Source of the DNA: Prevotella vespertina
Lineage (GTDB): Bacteria; Bacteroidota; Bacteroidia; Bacteroidales; Bacteroidaceae
Assembly (NCBI RefSeq): GCF_009728485.1
Contig: NZ_VVIQ01000002.1
Coordinates: 124,001-188,000 of the forward strand
Reading direction: 5' to 3'
Length of the DNA stretch: 64,000 bases
Shown: piece by piece, positions 9,718-19,354 of the stretch
Layout: each line of letters opens with the position of its first letter
Position numbering within the stretch: position 1 is the first letter of the stretch
Made by a program: the position numbers and the translations under genes
The notes under the pieces: generated by a model
What the model saw: only the letters and a program-made list of their open reading frames with translations
What the model was told of the DNA's origin: nothing
The model's database searches: none

Positions 9718-10449
9718 TCAAAAACCAGCAGCTAAAATCTCAGCTATGTGCATAAACTTAATAGGATAATGATTCTTTGCAGCCACCCCTTGCATGTGCA
9801 TCAAACAGGAACTATCAGAGCCAGTGATAAATTCAGCCCCTGTTTCCATGTGACGTTTCACCTTGTCATTACCCATAGCAGCACTGACACGTGGCTCTTC
9901 TATTGCAAACATACCACCAAAGCCACAACATTCATCCTTGCGATCAGGCTCTTTTATAGTGATACCTTCCTTGAGTCTCAATAAATCAATTATCTTATTA
10001 AAAGGCTTCTCTTGTATTTCTGAAGGTGCACTCAATCCTAACTCCCGCACACCATGACAGGAGTTATGTACTGAAACAACATGAGGGAAACTCCCCGGGA
10101 GTTCTTTCACCTTCAAAACATCATGCAGGAACTCTATAAGTTCCATTGTCTTTTTAGGGGTCTGACACTCATGGTCAAGTATTTGTGGGTAATTTACACG
10201 CACGAAAGCAGCACAAGACACGCTCGGCGTTACCACATAATCAAAGTCTTTAAACTTATCCTCGAACCGCTCAGCAATGTGACCTGACATGCGCTGAAAA
10301 CCACCATTTGCCATAGGTTGCCCACAACAAGTCTGCCGTTCGGGATAGACTACATCTAAGTGAAGCTTTCGCAAAAGCTTATAAGTTGCTACGCCAACAT
10401 GTGGATAGAGCGCATTGACGTAACATGGAATAAAGAGTCCAACTCTCAT
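9718..10449 (-). CDS. lutA: LutA-type cysteine-rich (Fe-S)-binding protein
   Basis: The 243-residue protein has two cysteine-rich CCG domains: TCCGQPMANGG at about 40-50 and ECCGFGG near 173, with further cysteines in NSCHG and SVSCAAF. Such domains bind an Fe-S cluster, as in the glycolate oxidase and heterodisulfide reductase families. As the first gene of lutABC it is probably the catalytic or electron-transfer partner in L-lactate oxidation. Confidence 0.92.
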   Translation of the reverse strand: MRVGLFIPCYVNALYPHVGVATYKLLRKLHLDVVYPERQTCCGQPMANGGFQRMSGHIAERFEDKFKDFDYVVTPSVSCAAFVRVNYPQILDHECQTPKKTMELIEFLHDVLKVKELPGSFPHVVSVHNSCHGVRELGLSAPSEIQEKPFNKIIDLLRLKEGITIKEPDRKDECCGFGGMFAIEEPRVSAAMGNDKVKRHMETGAEFITGSDSSCLMHMQGVAAKNHYPIKFMHIAEILAAGF

Positions 10450-10481
10450 AAATTTATCTTCTCTTGTTCGTTTCTATGCTA

Positions 10482-10489
10482 CAAATTTA
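10482..10489 (-). promoter_or_regulatory. -7 promoter element of lutABC
   Basis: TAAATTTG on the minus strand about 33 bp before the lutA start. Confidence 0.5.
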
Positions 10490-10574
10490 GATAAAATAAC
10501 TTAGATAGGAAAAGAAAAACGCAAAAAAACATAGCTAAAGATACTTGTTTAATTCTCCTGTAGAATATTTTTCA

Positions 10575-10582
10575 TAACTTTG
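10575..10582 (+). promoter_or_regulatory. -7 promoter element of topB
   Basis: TAACTTTG on the plus strand about 45 bp before topB; no -33 box at standard spacing. Confidence 0.5.
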
Positions 10583-10628
10583 CAGGGGTGAAAGAGAGGT
10601 TTAAGAAGCGTAGAGTAAAAAAGAATAC

Positions 10629-12536
10629 ATGAAAGTTTGCATAGCAGAGAAACCTAGTGTTGCAAAAGATATTGCCCGTATCCTTGGCGCAAATAGTGCG
10701 CACACAGGATATATGGAGGGGAATGGATATCAAGTAACATGGACTTTTGGCCACCTTTGTGAGCTAAAAGAACCGCGCGATTATACCCTCAACTGGAAAC
10801 ACTGGAGTCTTGGTTCGTTACCAATGATACCTTCTCGCTTTGGTATCAAACTAATAGAAGACGAAGGTATCAAACGCCAATTCGACATCATCAAGAAACT
10901 ATTTCAAGCTGCAGACGAGATTATTAATTGTGGTGATGCTGGTCAGGAAGGTGAATTGATACAGCGTTGGGTCATGCAGAAGGCTGGTGCAAAATGCCCT
11001 GTTAGGCGTCTTTGGATATCGTCCATGACCGATGAAGCTATCCGAGAAGGCTTTGCTAATCTAAGAGATGAGGCTCAATACAAGCCGCTCTACCTTGCTG
11101 GACTTTCAAGAGCGATTGGTGATTGGCTCTTGGGAATGAATGCTACACGCCTTTATACACTCAAGTATGGCAGGAATTCATACGGAAAAGGACAAATACT
11201 ATCTATTGGAAGAGTGCAAACTCCTACCCTTGCACTCATCGTGAAACGTCAGGAAGAGATCGACAACTTCAAGCCTGAGCCTTATTGGGTACTCGCAACC
11301 ATCTATCGAGACACACAATTTACGGCTACAAAGGGGAAGTTTACATCTAAAGAAGAGGGCGAAAAGGCTTTCTCAACCATTGAAGGAAAACCTTTTACTA
11401 TCACCAATGTCACTAAAAAGAAGGGTACAGAACAACCCAAACAACTCTATGATCTCACGTCATTGCAGGTGGATTGTAACCGAAAATATGGTTATTCGGC
11501 TGAAATGACGCTGAACACAATCCAGAGTTTATATGAAAGAAAGCTCACGACTTATCCTCGCGTTGATACCCAATATCTATCGGATGACATCTATCCAAAG
11601 TGCCCGCAAACCATGAACGGGCTTTTCCAAACAACGTTTGCAGGCAAGCGACCTTATGCCGAGTTGGTTAAGACATTAGGAGGGAAACCACTTCCGAAGT
11701 CGAAACGTGTGTTTGATTCTTCAAAGGTAACTGATCACCACGCCATCATCCCAACAGGTATTCCTCCACAGGGACTGACAGATGTTGAACGAAATGTGTA
11801 TGATCTCATTGCGAGAAGATTCATCGCAGCCTTCTATCCTGATTGTAAATTTGCTACGACAACGGTGTTGGGTGAAGTGGATAAGATTGAATTTAAGGTT
11901 TCAGGAAAGGAGATATTGGATAAGGGATGGCGTGTCGTAATGGAAGCCCCCACCCCCGAACTTCTCCCTAAGGGAGGGGAAACAGAACAGCAAGAGGCAC
12001 TAGGCAAGGATAATCAAGAGGCTAGCTCTTATCTTCCAACATTTGTTAAAGGGGAATCAGGCACACACACACCGACCCTTACAGAGAAACAAACAACACC
12101 ACCAAAGCACTACACGGAAGCATCATTATTGCGTGCCATGGAAACAGCTGGTAAGTTAGTTGAGGATGAAACATTGCGTGCTGCCATGAAAGAAAATGGT
12201 ATAGGTCGACCTTCGTCACGTGCAGGGATCATAGAGACGCTATTTCGAAGACATTATATTCAGCGTAAACGCAAGAACATTGAGGCTACTCAAACGGGGA
12301 TTGCACTCATCAACACAATTCATGAAAAGCTCCTGACATCAGCTGAATTGACAGGTATTTGGGAGAAAAAGTTGCGTGATATTGAGGCTAAGAAGTATGA
12401 TGCTGCACAGTTTATCAACGAATTAAAGGAGCAAATCAACAACATTGTTAATGATGTCTTAGCCGATAACTCTAACCGAAAGATTGGAGTGATAGAACCG
12501 CCCCAAACCCCTCCAAGAGAAGGAGATGCAACTTGA
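10629..12536 (+). CDS. topB: DNA topoisomerase III (type IA)
   Basis: This 635-residue type IA topoisomerase relaxes negatively supercoiled and decatenates DNA. The Toprim domain occupies the N-terminus, with the acidic DAGQEGE motif at 103-109, and the catalytic Tyr is in TTYPRVDTQYL at residue 309. SIGRVQTPTLAL and the conserved NGIGRPSSRA block are present. Between about residues 440 and 490 there is a low-complexity, proline-rich insert whose DNA contains a palindromic element (11951-11982). The C-terminus runs into a similar C-rich stretch at 12501-12524. No zinc-finger domain follows. Confidence 0.95.
   Translation: MKVCIAEKPSVAKDIARILGANSAHTGYMEGNGYQVTWTFGHLCELKEPRDYTLNWKHWSLGSLPMIPSRFGIKLIEDEGIKRQFDIIKKLFQAADEIINCGDAGQEGELIQRWVMQKAGAKCPVRRLWISSMTDEAIREGFANLRDEAQYKPLYLAGLSRAIGDWLLGMNATRLYTLKYGRNSYGKGQILSIGRVQTPTLALIVKRQEEIDNFKPEPYWVLATIYRDTQFTATKGKFTSKEEGEKAFSTIEGKPFTITNVTKKKGTEQPKQLYDLTSLQVDCNRKYGYSAEMTLNTIQSLYERKLTTYPRVDTQYLSDDIYPKCPQTMNGLFQTTFAGKRPYAELVKTLGGKPLPKSKRVFDSSKVTDHHAIIPTGIPPQGLTDVERNVYDLIARRFIAAFYPDCKFATTTVLGEVDKIEFKVSGKEILDKGWRVVMEAPTPELLPKGGETEQQEALGKDNQEASSYLPTFVKGESGTHTPTLTEKQTTPPKHYTEASLLRAMETAGKLVEDETLRAAMKENGIGRPSSRAGIIETLFRRHYIQRKRKNIEATQTGIALINTIHEKLLTSAELTGIWEKKLRDIEAKKYDAAQFINELKEQINNIVNDVLADNSNRKIGVIEPPQTPPREGDAT
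11951..11982. repeat. Palindromic C-rich element inside topB
   Basis: A cccccaccccc run is followed by a near-perfect palindrome (ctccctaagggag) and a matching agggg. It encodes the proline/glycine-rich PTPELLPKGGE insert without shifting the frame. A weaker relative (cccctcc...ggag) occurs at the 3' end of the same gene. Confidence 0.5.
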
Positions 12537-12547
12537 CGCAGTATAAG

Positions 12548-12581
12548 AGGTGCTTTCTTTCATGCAAAGAAGGCACCTTTT
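12548..12581 (+). terminator. Intrinsic terminator of topB
   Basis: A 13-bp stem (12548-12560 with 12566-12578, one G-T pair) and a T run. A second hairpin starting at 12582 with an AT-rich tail follows directly, giving a tandem terminator. Confidence 0.75.
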
Positions 12582-13066
12582 CAACTTGAAAAGAGCATGT
12601 TTTCAGGTTGAAAAAGGCGTCTTTTGTTTTAATGTTTATAGCAAAGAGTAATTTAGGGAGCCATCTCCCATAGAATTATACACGTATACACTTCTCTTGC
12701 CATTATCAAAGATTGCCTATCATCTATAGCTATCTATGAACTCTCACATTTATCTTAATAAGGACAGAAAAGATGAGAAACAAAAGGACTTCACCAAGGA
12801 ATAAAAGCGAGAAAGATATTTAGACTATCATTACTGCCGCCTATTTACGCTTTACAAGGCACAAGAAATCAACATATTAAGGCAAATGTTAAAAGAGACA
12901 GCAGAGCAAATTAAAACTAAGTTCATGTATTTGTGATTGATTTATATGCCCCAATACACACCTAAAACAGCAAGAAGTTAATACTACCTACACGAAACTC
13001 ATCTTCAAACAGAGCATTTTAATATATTTTCAAACCATCTTTTACTGATACTTAATATATAATTAC

Positions 13067-13074
13067 TACCTTTG
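13067..13074 (+). promoter_or_regulatory. -7 promoter element of the DUF2723 gene
   Basis: TACCTTTG on the plus strand with a partial -33 box (CTG) 19 bp upstream. Transcription would start about 70 nt before the ATG. Confidence 0.55.
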
Positions 13075-13153
13075 CACAGATTATTTCGAAATAAACATTT
13101 TCTGCCCTTCTCCCATGCTGATAAGTGGCAGATTGTAAATACTAATCGCACAA

Positions 13154-16100
13154 ATGAAACAATTCAGACTGGTGGACAACATCGTTGGATGGGTGGCTTT
13201 CTTAGTTGCCGCATTCGTCTATTGCTCCACAATTGAGCCGACAGCCAGCTTTTGGGACTGCCCAGAATTCATTACAACAGGCTATAAGTTAGAGATTGGT
13301 CACCCTCCTGGGGCACCATTCTTCATGCTTACTGCTAATCTATTCTCACACTTTGCGAGTGATCCAACACAAGTTGCAAAGATGGTCAACACGATGAGTG
13401 CATTGTTGTCGGCTACTTGTATCATGTTCTTGTTTTGGACTATTACCCATCTTTCACGCCGTCTTATCGTTCGTGATGGCGATGCTCCGTCACTTGCAAA
13501 GACTATTGCTATCGAGGGTGCAGGCCTTGTTGGTGCACTGATCTATACTTTCAGTGACACATTCTGGTTCTCTGCTGTCGAAGGCGAAGTGTATGCTTAC
13601 TCATCAGCCTTTACTGCTGTTGTGTTCTGGTTGATACTCAAGTGGGAAGATGTTGCAGACCAACCACATTCCGACAGATGGTTGGTATTGATCTTCTATA
13701 TGACTGGTCTTTCAATCGGTGTACACCTGTTGAACCTCCTCAGTATCCCTGCCATCGTTCTGATTTACTATTATAAAAAGGTGCCAGAGGCTAATCTTAA
13801 GGGTTCGTTATTCGCTCTGCTCATCTCGGTAATATTGGTTGCTGCCGTTCTCTATGGCGTTGTTCCTGGTATTATCACCGTAGGTGGATGGTTCGAATTG
13901 TTCTTTACTAACACCCTAGGCATGCCTTTCAACACGGGTACCATTATATATATAGTACTGCTTGTATCCGCCTTTGCATGGGGTATCTATGAAACTTATC
14001 AAGATAAGAGTCAAGCTCGTCAGAACATAGCCTTCCTATTGGCTTTCGCCTTAATTGGTATTCCTTTCTATGGTTATGGTTGGAGTGCTTTCATCATTGG
14101 TATTATAGTTTTAGCTGTTGTTTACTTCCTTTTGCGCTGGCGTCGACCTGTTAATAAGGATGGTAAGAGACAATCAGTAATGTTGGTGACTGCCCGTCTA
14201 AAGAACACAGCTTTACTATGTATGCTGATGTTGATAATCGGTTATTCATCTTATGCTGTAATAGTTATTCGCTCTACAGCTAACCCTCCAATGGATCAGA
14301 ACTCACCAGAGGATATCTTCACACTGGGTAGTTATCTGAGCCGTGACCAGTATGGTGATCACCCTCTACTCTATGGTCAGGCTTATACGAGTCAACCAGC
14401 AGTGGCAGAGGATGGTATGCACTATAAATTTAAGGAGGGAGCACCTGTCTATGAGCGTAAAGAGAAGGCTTCAAAGAATGAGAAGGACTCTTACTTCCTC
14501 GTTAGAAATAAGGCTACACAAGTGTTCCAACAGAACATGTTCTTCCCAAGAATGTATGATGACGCTCATGCTGCACAGTATGAACAATGGATGGGAGGCG
14601 TTACGGGTCATACTGTTGATGGTGTAAAGATGCCTACACAATGGGAGAATCTAAAGTTCTTCTTCTCTTATCAATGTAACTTCATGTACTGGCGTTACTT
14701 CATGTGGAACTTTGCTGGACGTCAAAACGACCTACAAGGCAATGGTGAACCAGAGCATGGTAACTGGATAACAGGTATATCGTTCATTGATAATGCACTC
14801 TATGGGGACCAGAGTAAACTGCCCGATGAGTTGAAAGCAAACAAAGGTCACAATGTATTCTATTGTCTTCCATTATTGCTCGGACTACTTGGTTTGTTCT
14901 GGCAAGCATGGCGTGGCAAGCGTGGTATACAGCAGTTCTGGGTGGTATTCTTCCTGTTCTTTATGACAGGTTTAGCTATTATCATCTATTTGAATCAGAC
15001 TCCTAGCCAGCCACGTGAGCGTGACTATTCGTATGCGGGATCATTCTATGCTTACGCAATATGGTGTGGTTTAGGTGTTTTGGCACTCTATGATTGGGCA
15101 AGAAAACTGAAGATTGCACCAGTGCTATCGGCATCTGTAATCTCACTTGTTTGTTTGCTCGTGCCAATTCAGATGGCATCACAGACTTGGGATGACCATG
15201 ATCGTTCTGGTCGTTATACATGTCGTGACTTCGGACAGAACTATTTGATGTCACTTCAAGATAAGGGTGCTCCTATCATCTTCACTAATGGTGACAATGA
15301 CACCTTCCCTCTCTGGTACAATCAAGAGGTTGAAGGTGTAAGAACAGACACACGTGTTTGCAACCTTTCTTACCTACAGACTGACTGGTACATAGACCAG
15401 ATGCGTCGCCCTGCCTACAACTCTCCGAGCGTGCCAATATCATGGCCACGACTTGATTATGTGAGTGGTACGAATGAGATTATACCTATTCAACCAGAGT
15501 ACAAACAGCAGGTTTTGGACTTCTATAAGCAGAATCCCGCTGCAGCAAAGGCTCAGTTTGGCGAGGAACCATTCGAGTTAAAGAATATATTGAAGTACTG
15601 GGTACGTTCTAAGAACGCTGAGACTCACCTCATTCCAACCGATACCATCTACATGACTATCGATAAGGAAGCTGTGAAACGAAGTGGTATGATGCGTCCA
15701 GGTGACTCTATTCCTGATCGTATGGTCATCTCTTTAGCAGGTAAGCAGGCATTATATAAGAATGATTTGATGATGCTTGAGATGATTGCTAATTGTAATT
15801 GGACTCGTCCACTCTATGTAGCTGTTACTGTAGGAAGTGAGAATTTCATGAATCTCGGTGATAACTTCATTCAAGAGGGATTAGTAAATCGTATCACACC
15901 ATTCAATACGACACAAGGTGGAAACAATCCATTGGGAATCAATCTACGTAATTTTGATACAGAAAAGACCTATAACGTCGTAATGAATCGATTCAAGTGG
16001 GGAGGTCTCAATAAGCCAGGTCTCTACATTGATGAGACTGTTGCACGTATGTGTTATACGCATCGTCGTGAGATGGCAGACCTTGCGCTCCACCTTATTG

Positions 16101-16486
16101 CTAAGGGTGAGAAAGCCAAAGCACTGAAAGTTCTACAGAAGGCAGAGAAAGAGATACCTTATTATAATGTACCAATAAGTTACATGAGTGGCTCTGGTGA
16201 TATGGCAGAGGCTTATACATTGTTGGGACAAAAGGCAAAGGCTCGTCAGTTATATGACGCTCTTTGGAAGATTTCAATGCAGTATGCTAATTACTATATG
16301 TCGCTTCCTTCACGTTACTTTGATATGTCGCAAAGTTCATGCAAGATGCACTTCCAGATTATGATGAACCTTGTTAATGCTAATGATCATACTGACAGAG
16401 CATGGGCTAACAAGCATGCTCAGCAGTTGAATGGGTTGATGAACCGGTTTGCAAGTTTAGGAGGTACATGGCAACAGGGTGAATAA
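13154..16486 (+). CDS. DUF2723-family polytopic membrane protein (GT-C glycosyltransferase-like)
   Basis: The 1110-residue protein has a dozen or so membrane segments in its N-terminal two-thirds and a soluble, TPR-like C-terminus with helices around KGEKAKALKVLQKAEKEI. The N-terminal loop FWDCPEFITTGYKLEIGHPPGAP carries the acidic and His-Pro-Pro signature of DUF2723, a family with the GT-C fold of protein O-mannosyltransferases and widespread in Bacteroidota. A role in lipid-linked sugar transfer to exported proteins or envelope is likely, but the acceptor is unknown. The gene stands alone with its own promoter and terminator. Confidence 0.85.
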   Translation: MKQFRLVDNIVGWVAFLVAAFVYCSTIEPTASFWDCPEFITTGYKLEIGHPPGAPFFMLTANLFSHFASDPTQVAKMVNTMSALLSATCIMFLFWTITHLSRRLIVRDGDAPSLAKTIAIEGAGLVGALIYTFSDTFWFSAVEGEVYAYSSAFTAVVFWLILKWEDVADQPHSDRWLVLIFYMTGLSIGVHLLNLLSIPAIVLIYYYKKVPEANLKGSLFALLISVILVAAVLYGVVPGIITVGGWFELFFTNTLGMPFNTGTIIYIVLLVSAFAWGIYETYQDKSQARQNIAFLLAFALIGIPFYGYGWSAFIIGIIVLAVVYFLLRWRRPVNKDGKRQSVMLVTARLKNTALLCMLMLIIGYSSYAVIVIRSTANPPMDQNSPEDIFTLGSYLSRDQYGDHPLLYGQAYTSQPAVAEDGMHYKFKEGAPVYERKEKASKNEKDSYFLVRNKATQVFQQNMFFPRMYDDAHAAQYEQWMGGVTGHTVDGVKMPTQWENLKFFFSYQCNFMYWRYFMWNFAGRQNDLQGNGEPEHGNWITGISFIDNALYGDQSKLPDELKANKGHNVFYCLPLLLGLLGLFWQAWRGKRGIQQFWVVFFLFFMTGLAIIIYLNQTPSQPRERDYSYAGSFYAYAIWCGLGVLALYDWARKLKIAPVLSASVISLVCLLVPIQMASQTWDDHDRSGRYTCRDFGQNYLMSLQDKGAPIIFTNGDNDTFPLWYNQEVEGVRTDTRVCNLSYLQTDWYIDQMRRPAYNSPSVPISWPRLDYVSGTNEIIPIQPEYKQQVLDFYKQNPAAAKAQFGEEPFELKNILKYWVRSKNAETHLIPTDTIYMTIDKEAVKRSGMMRPGDSIPDRMVISLAGKQALYKNDLMMLEMIANCNWTRPLYVAVTVGSENFMNLGDNFIQEGLVNRITPFNTTQGGNNPLGINLRNFDTEKTYNVVMNRFKWGGLNKPGLYIDETVARMCYTHRREMADLALHLIAKGEKAKALKVLQKAEKEIPYYNVPISYMSGSGDMAEAYTLLGQKAKARQLYDALWKISMQYANYYMSLPSRYFDMSQSSCKMHFQIMMNLVNANDHTDRAWANKHAQQLNGLMNRFASLGGTWQQGE

Positions 16487-16531
16487 TCCAACTTTAAAAG
16501 AAACTATTTCTTGATAAAGATGGAATAAATA

Positions 16532-16582
16532 AAACTGGAGCGTGGTCTACCTTATATGGATGACTACACTCCAGTTTCTTCT
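16532..16582 (+). terminator. Terminator after the DUF2723 gene
   Basis: A 16-bp stem (16532-16547 with 16562-16577, G-T pairs) with a 14-nt loop is followed by a T-rich tail. Confidence 0.7.
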
Positions 16583-16625
16583 TATATCATACTTCATCAC
16601 TTCTTAAAATCAGCTATAAGTATCA

Positions 16626-17258
16626 ATGTTAATAGAACAACCAGCACGATGGCTACGCCTCTTTTATCCTCACGCATTATGGCGCATGGATAAGAATGAC
16701 CATTCTGTATACCTTACCTTTGATGATGGTCCTATCCCCGAAGCCACTCCTTTCATCCTTGATGTGTTGGATGAATTCGGTGCGAAGGCTATGTTTTTTA
16801 TGGTGGGAGATAATGTAAGGAAACATCCAGACCTATATAAAGAGGTGATAAGGAGGGGGCATAAAGTGGGAAATCACACCTATCATCACCTCGGATCATT
16901 TAGACATTGGACGTTAACTTACGCTGTTGATGTCACAAAAGCTGATAACTTACTTAATACCCCCTACTTCCGTCCACCTCACGGATGGCTTCGACACACT
17001 GTTTACTGGTGGGTGAAACAGAATTACAGGGTTGTAATGTGGGATCTTGTGACACGTGATTATTCTAAGTTATTGACTGCAAAAGACGTGGTGGAGAACG
17101 TAAAACGATATGCAAGAAATGGTTCTATCATCACCTTTCACGACTCTTTAAAGAGTATAGACAAGCTCCGTACAGCACTTCCAGAGTCACTTCAATGGCT
17201 CAAAGAACAGGGATATGAGTTTAAGACATTCCCCGATAATCCTGAAGAAACAAGATGA
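16626..17258 (+). CDS. Polysaccharide deacetylase (NodB/CE4 family)
   Basis: The 210-residue protein is a compact NodB domain that removes N-acetyl groups from glycans such as peptidoglycan or chitin-like polymers. All motifs are visible: TFDDGP at 31-36 with the catalytic base and metal Asp, HTYHH at 84-88 with the metal His pair, RPPHG at 116-120, and TFHDS near the C-terminus. There is no clear signal peptide, which is unusual for a wall enzyme. Its stop overlaps the queG start (ATGA). Confidence 0.9.
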   Translation: MLIEQPARWLRLFYPHALWRMDKNDHSVYLTFDDGPIPEATPFILDVLDEFGAKAMFFMVGDNVRKHPDLYKEVIRRGHKVGNHTYHHLGSFRHWTLTYAVDVTKADNLLNTPYFRPPHGWLRHTVYWWVKQNYRVVMWDLVTRDYSKLLTAKDVVENVKRYARNGSIITFHDSLKSIDKLRTALPESLQWLKEQGYEFKTFPDNPEETR

Positions 17259-18232
17259 TTAGTATCAACACAACATGGATAAAGGAAGAAGCAAAGCGTC
17301 TCGGATTCTTCACTTGTGGAGTTGCAAAGGCAGAACCTGTTAATGAAGAGGTTGCAAAAGGGTATCAGAAATGGCTGGAGAATGGTGAGGAAGCAACCAT
17401 GGCATATATGTCGAATTATTTAGAGAAGCGTCTCGATCCTCGCAAGCTGGTTCCAGGTGTGCGAAGTATAATATCTCTTGCCCTTAATTATGCCCCTTCT
17501 CAACACCTACCTAAAGGTGAATATCAGTTTGCAGCATACGCTCTTGGACAGGATTATCACGACTTGATGAAGGCAAAGATGCGGGAGTTGGCTAATAAGA
17601 TAAGGGAATCAGAACCTTATCTTAATGCTTCTCAAGAAAACAAGGAAGGACAAAAGGAGGAATTAGAAATACGTTGCTTCTGTGATACAGCACCTGTTCT
17701 TGAACGTTATTGGGCACAGAAAGCAGGCTTAGGATGGGTTGGTCGAAATCATCAACTTATCATTCCTCATGCTGGTTCGATGTTCTTTCTCGGGGAGATA
17801 TTTCTTCCTTTCGATGTTGATAAATATGACGAACCTATGGAAAGTAGGTGCGGTAACTGCCATAGATGTATAGATGCTTGCCCTACGAAAGCCATCATTC
17901 CGAATGAAGGCTTTCATGCTGATCAATGCTTATCGTACCAACTGATTGAGAATAGAGGGGACTTGTCAGAGGATGCAAAGGCAGCTATGGGCGATACGAT
18001 CTATGGTTGCGACAGATGTCAAACAGCTTGTCCTTGGAATCGTTTTGCCACTCCTAACACAGAACCAAGCCTACAACCGAAAGCCGAACTACTCTCAATG
18101 AGTAAGGAAGCATGGCACAATCTCTCTATTGAAGATTATCGACGATTATTTAAAGGGTCAGCTGTTAAGCGTGTAAAGTTCGAAGGTTTGAAACGAAATA
18201 TAGCTGCAACACAGCATAAAGAGAACGAGTAA
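17255..18232 (+). CDS. queG: Epoxyqueuosine reductase
   Basis: The 325-residue enzyme catalyses the last step of queuosine synthesis in tRNA, reducing epoxyqueuosine with a cobalamin cofactor and two 4Fe-4S clusters. The N-terminal cobalamin-binding half includes KRLDPRKLVPGVRSII and GLGWVGRN. The ferredoxin-like part has CGNCHRCIDACP and CDRCQTACP. The start overlaps the deacetylase gene by 4 bp, so the two are translationally coupled, although no functional link between them is known. Confidence 0.94.
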   Translation: MISINTTWIKEEAKRLGFFTCGVAKAEPVNEEVAKGYQKWLENGEEATMAYMSNYLEKRLDPRKLVPGVRSIISLALNYAPSQHLPKGEYQFAAYALGQDYHDLMKAKMRELANKIRESEPYLNASQENKEGQKEELEIRCFCDTAPVLERYWAQKAGLGWVGRNHQLIIPHAGSMFFLGEIFLPFDVDKYDEPMESRCGNCHRCIDACPTKAIIPNEGFHADQCLSYQLIENRGDLSEDAKAAMGDTIYGCDRCQTACPWNRFATPNTEPSLQPKAELLSMSKEAWHNLSIEDYRRLFKGSAVKRVKFEGLKRNIAATQHKENE

Positions 18233-18315
18233 CATTTGTTACCAAGGCTTTCTATGGCATTGTAATTGCTTGTTAGGAGATAGTAAATAGTTATAAACAA
18301 TTTAATTATAAAGAC

Positions 18316-18639
18316 ATGGCAAAACTAGAGAAAGGTACTATCTTTTCAGCAAACAAGGTAATTGATTACGCTGATGGTGGTGTAATTAGCAAGGAATTAG
18401 TACATAGCAACGCAGGAAGTGTGACACTCTTCAGCTTCGATGCAGGTCAGGGTTTATCAGAACACTCCGCACCTTTTGATGCTCTCATACAGGTGATTGA
18501 AGGTAAGATGGAGCTAACCGTCGAAGGCACAAAGCACGTTATTAGTGCAGGTGAAAGCTTCATCATCCCTAGCAATGCCCATCATTCAGTAAATGCAGCA
18601 GAGCGTTTCAAGATGATTATTACAATGATTAGAGGTTAA
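18316..18639 (+). CDS. Cupin-domain protein
   Basis: The 107-residue protein is a single cupin barrel of about the size of small metal-binding cupins. It has ...LSEHSAPFDALIQVIEG in motif 1 and IPSNAHHSVNA in motif 2, including the histidines expected for a metal site. Such proteins can be dioxygenases, isomerases or sensors, and nothing here decides which. It is followed by a long inverted repeat shared with the convergent gene. Confidence 0.85.
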   Translation: MAKLEKGTIFSANKVIDYADGGVISKELVHSNAGSVTLFSFDAGQGLSEHSAPFDALIQVIEGKMELTVEGTKHVISAGESFIIPSNAHHSVNAAERFKMIITMIRG

Positions 18640-18679
18640 AAAATACTTCTTCAAAACAAAGGTAAAAGTCTAATAAACA

Positions 18680-18733
18680 AATTTCCGAGGTATCCTAGAA
18701 TCCCAATAACATCCTATGATACCTCGAGAAATT
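18680..18733. terminator. Bidirectional terminator-like inverted repeat
   Basis: A 15-bp stem (18680-18694 with 18718-18733) lies between convergent genes, with A/T-rich sequence on both sides. It probably ends both transcripts. Confidence 0.6.
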
Positions 18734-18764
18734 ATATCTTACCAAACTTCAGACTACCTATAAC

Positions 18765-19145
18765 CTACTTTATAATTGCTTGATAGTCTTTATCAAAAGG
18801 ACGAGGATGACGACCAATGAGAACTGTATTAAGCAGACAATTAGCCACTAACTCCTCATTCGTGAGATCTACTTTCGGTTCCTTCTTCACTTCCTTGCCT
18901 AATAACACATCCCATGGACCATTGAAATCATGGTCGTCAGCACCAAAGAACATCTCATTTGTATCGGGATCTTCCATCAGTTGATATCGGATCTGCTTCT
19001 TTGATAACACGGGATTAATGCTCAATAACAAGTCATAAGCATTACGGAACTCATTCCGCAAATGACGACCTTTAGGAAACATAAGACCTATCTGTGGATA
19101 AATCTCATCAAACTCGTAGGCTTGAAACAACTCTTTAAGTTTCAT
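18765..19145 (-). CDS. Conserved hypothetical protein (DUF6557-like)
   Basis: From the preferred ATG at 19145 the protein has 126 residues, starting MKLKELFQAYEF. Upstream codons to 19211 are open but look unlike the rest. Conserved-looking blocks are IRYQLMEDPDTNEMFFGADD and LIGRHPRPFDKDY. I connect it from memory with the Bacteroidetes family DUF6557; no function is known. A -7 box lies about 90 bp upstream, divergent from the glyA promoter. Confidence 0.75.
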   Translation of the reverse strand: MKLKELFQAYEFDEIYPQIGLMFPKGRHLRNEFRNAYDLLLSINPVLSKKQIRYQLMEDPDTNEMFFGADDHDFNGPWDVLLGKEVKKEPKVDLTNEELVANCLLNTVLIGRHPRPFDKDYQAIIK

Positions 19146-19232
19146 AATATATTGTTGTTTAATTATCAGAACAAATCTTTTATTCATCAGGAGATTACCC
19201 TTACTAATCAAGAGAATAAGAGATTATGTCTG

Positions 19233-19240
19233 CAAAGGTA
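19233..19240 (-). promoter_or_regulatory. -7 element of the DUF6557-like gene
   Basis: TACCTTTG on the minus strand, 50 bp from the divergent glyA -7 element. Confidence 0.5.
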
Positions 19241-19282
19241 CATTATTTTTTTGATACGCTTGCATGTTAGAACATTAATTCG

Positions 19283-19290
19283 TATATTTG
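19283..19290 (+). promoter_or_regulatory. Promoter of glyA
   Basis: TATATTTG with TTG 20 bp upstream (19260-19262). Confidence 0.6.
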
Positions 19291-19354
19291 CAGCATATCA
19301 CTAACCCAGAGTTCGTCTAGAAAAACACGGGCTCTATTAAAGCTTTTGATACAC

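Larger units (their letters stand above)
12537..13153. other. 617-bp intergenic region
   Basis: It holds the tandem topB terminators and, near its right end, the promoter of the DUF2723 gene. The middle (about 12620-13060) is AT-rich with no frame, RNA gene or repeat I can support. Confidence 0.6.
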
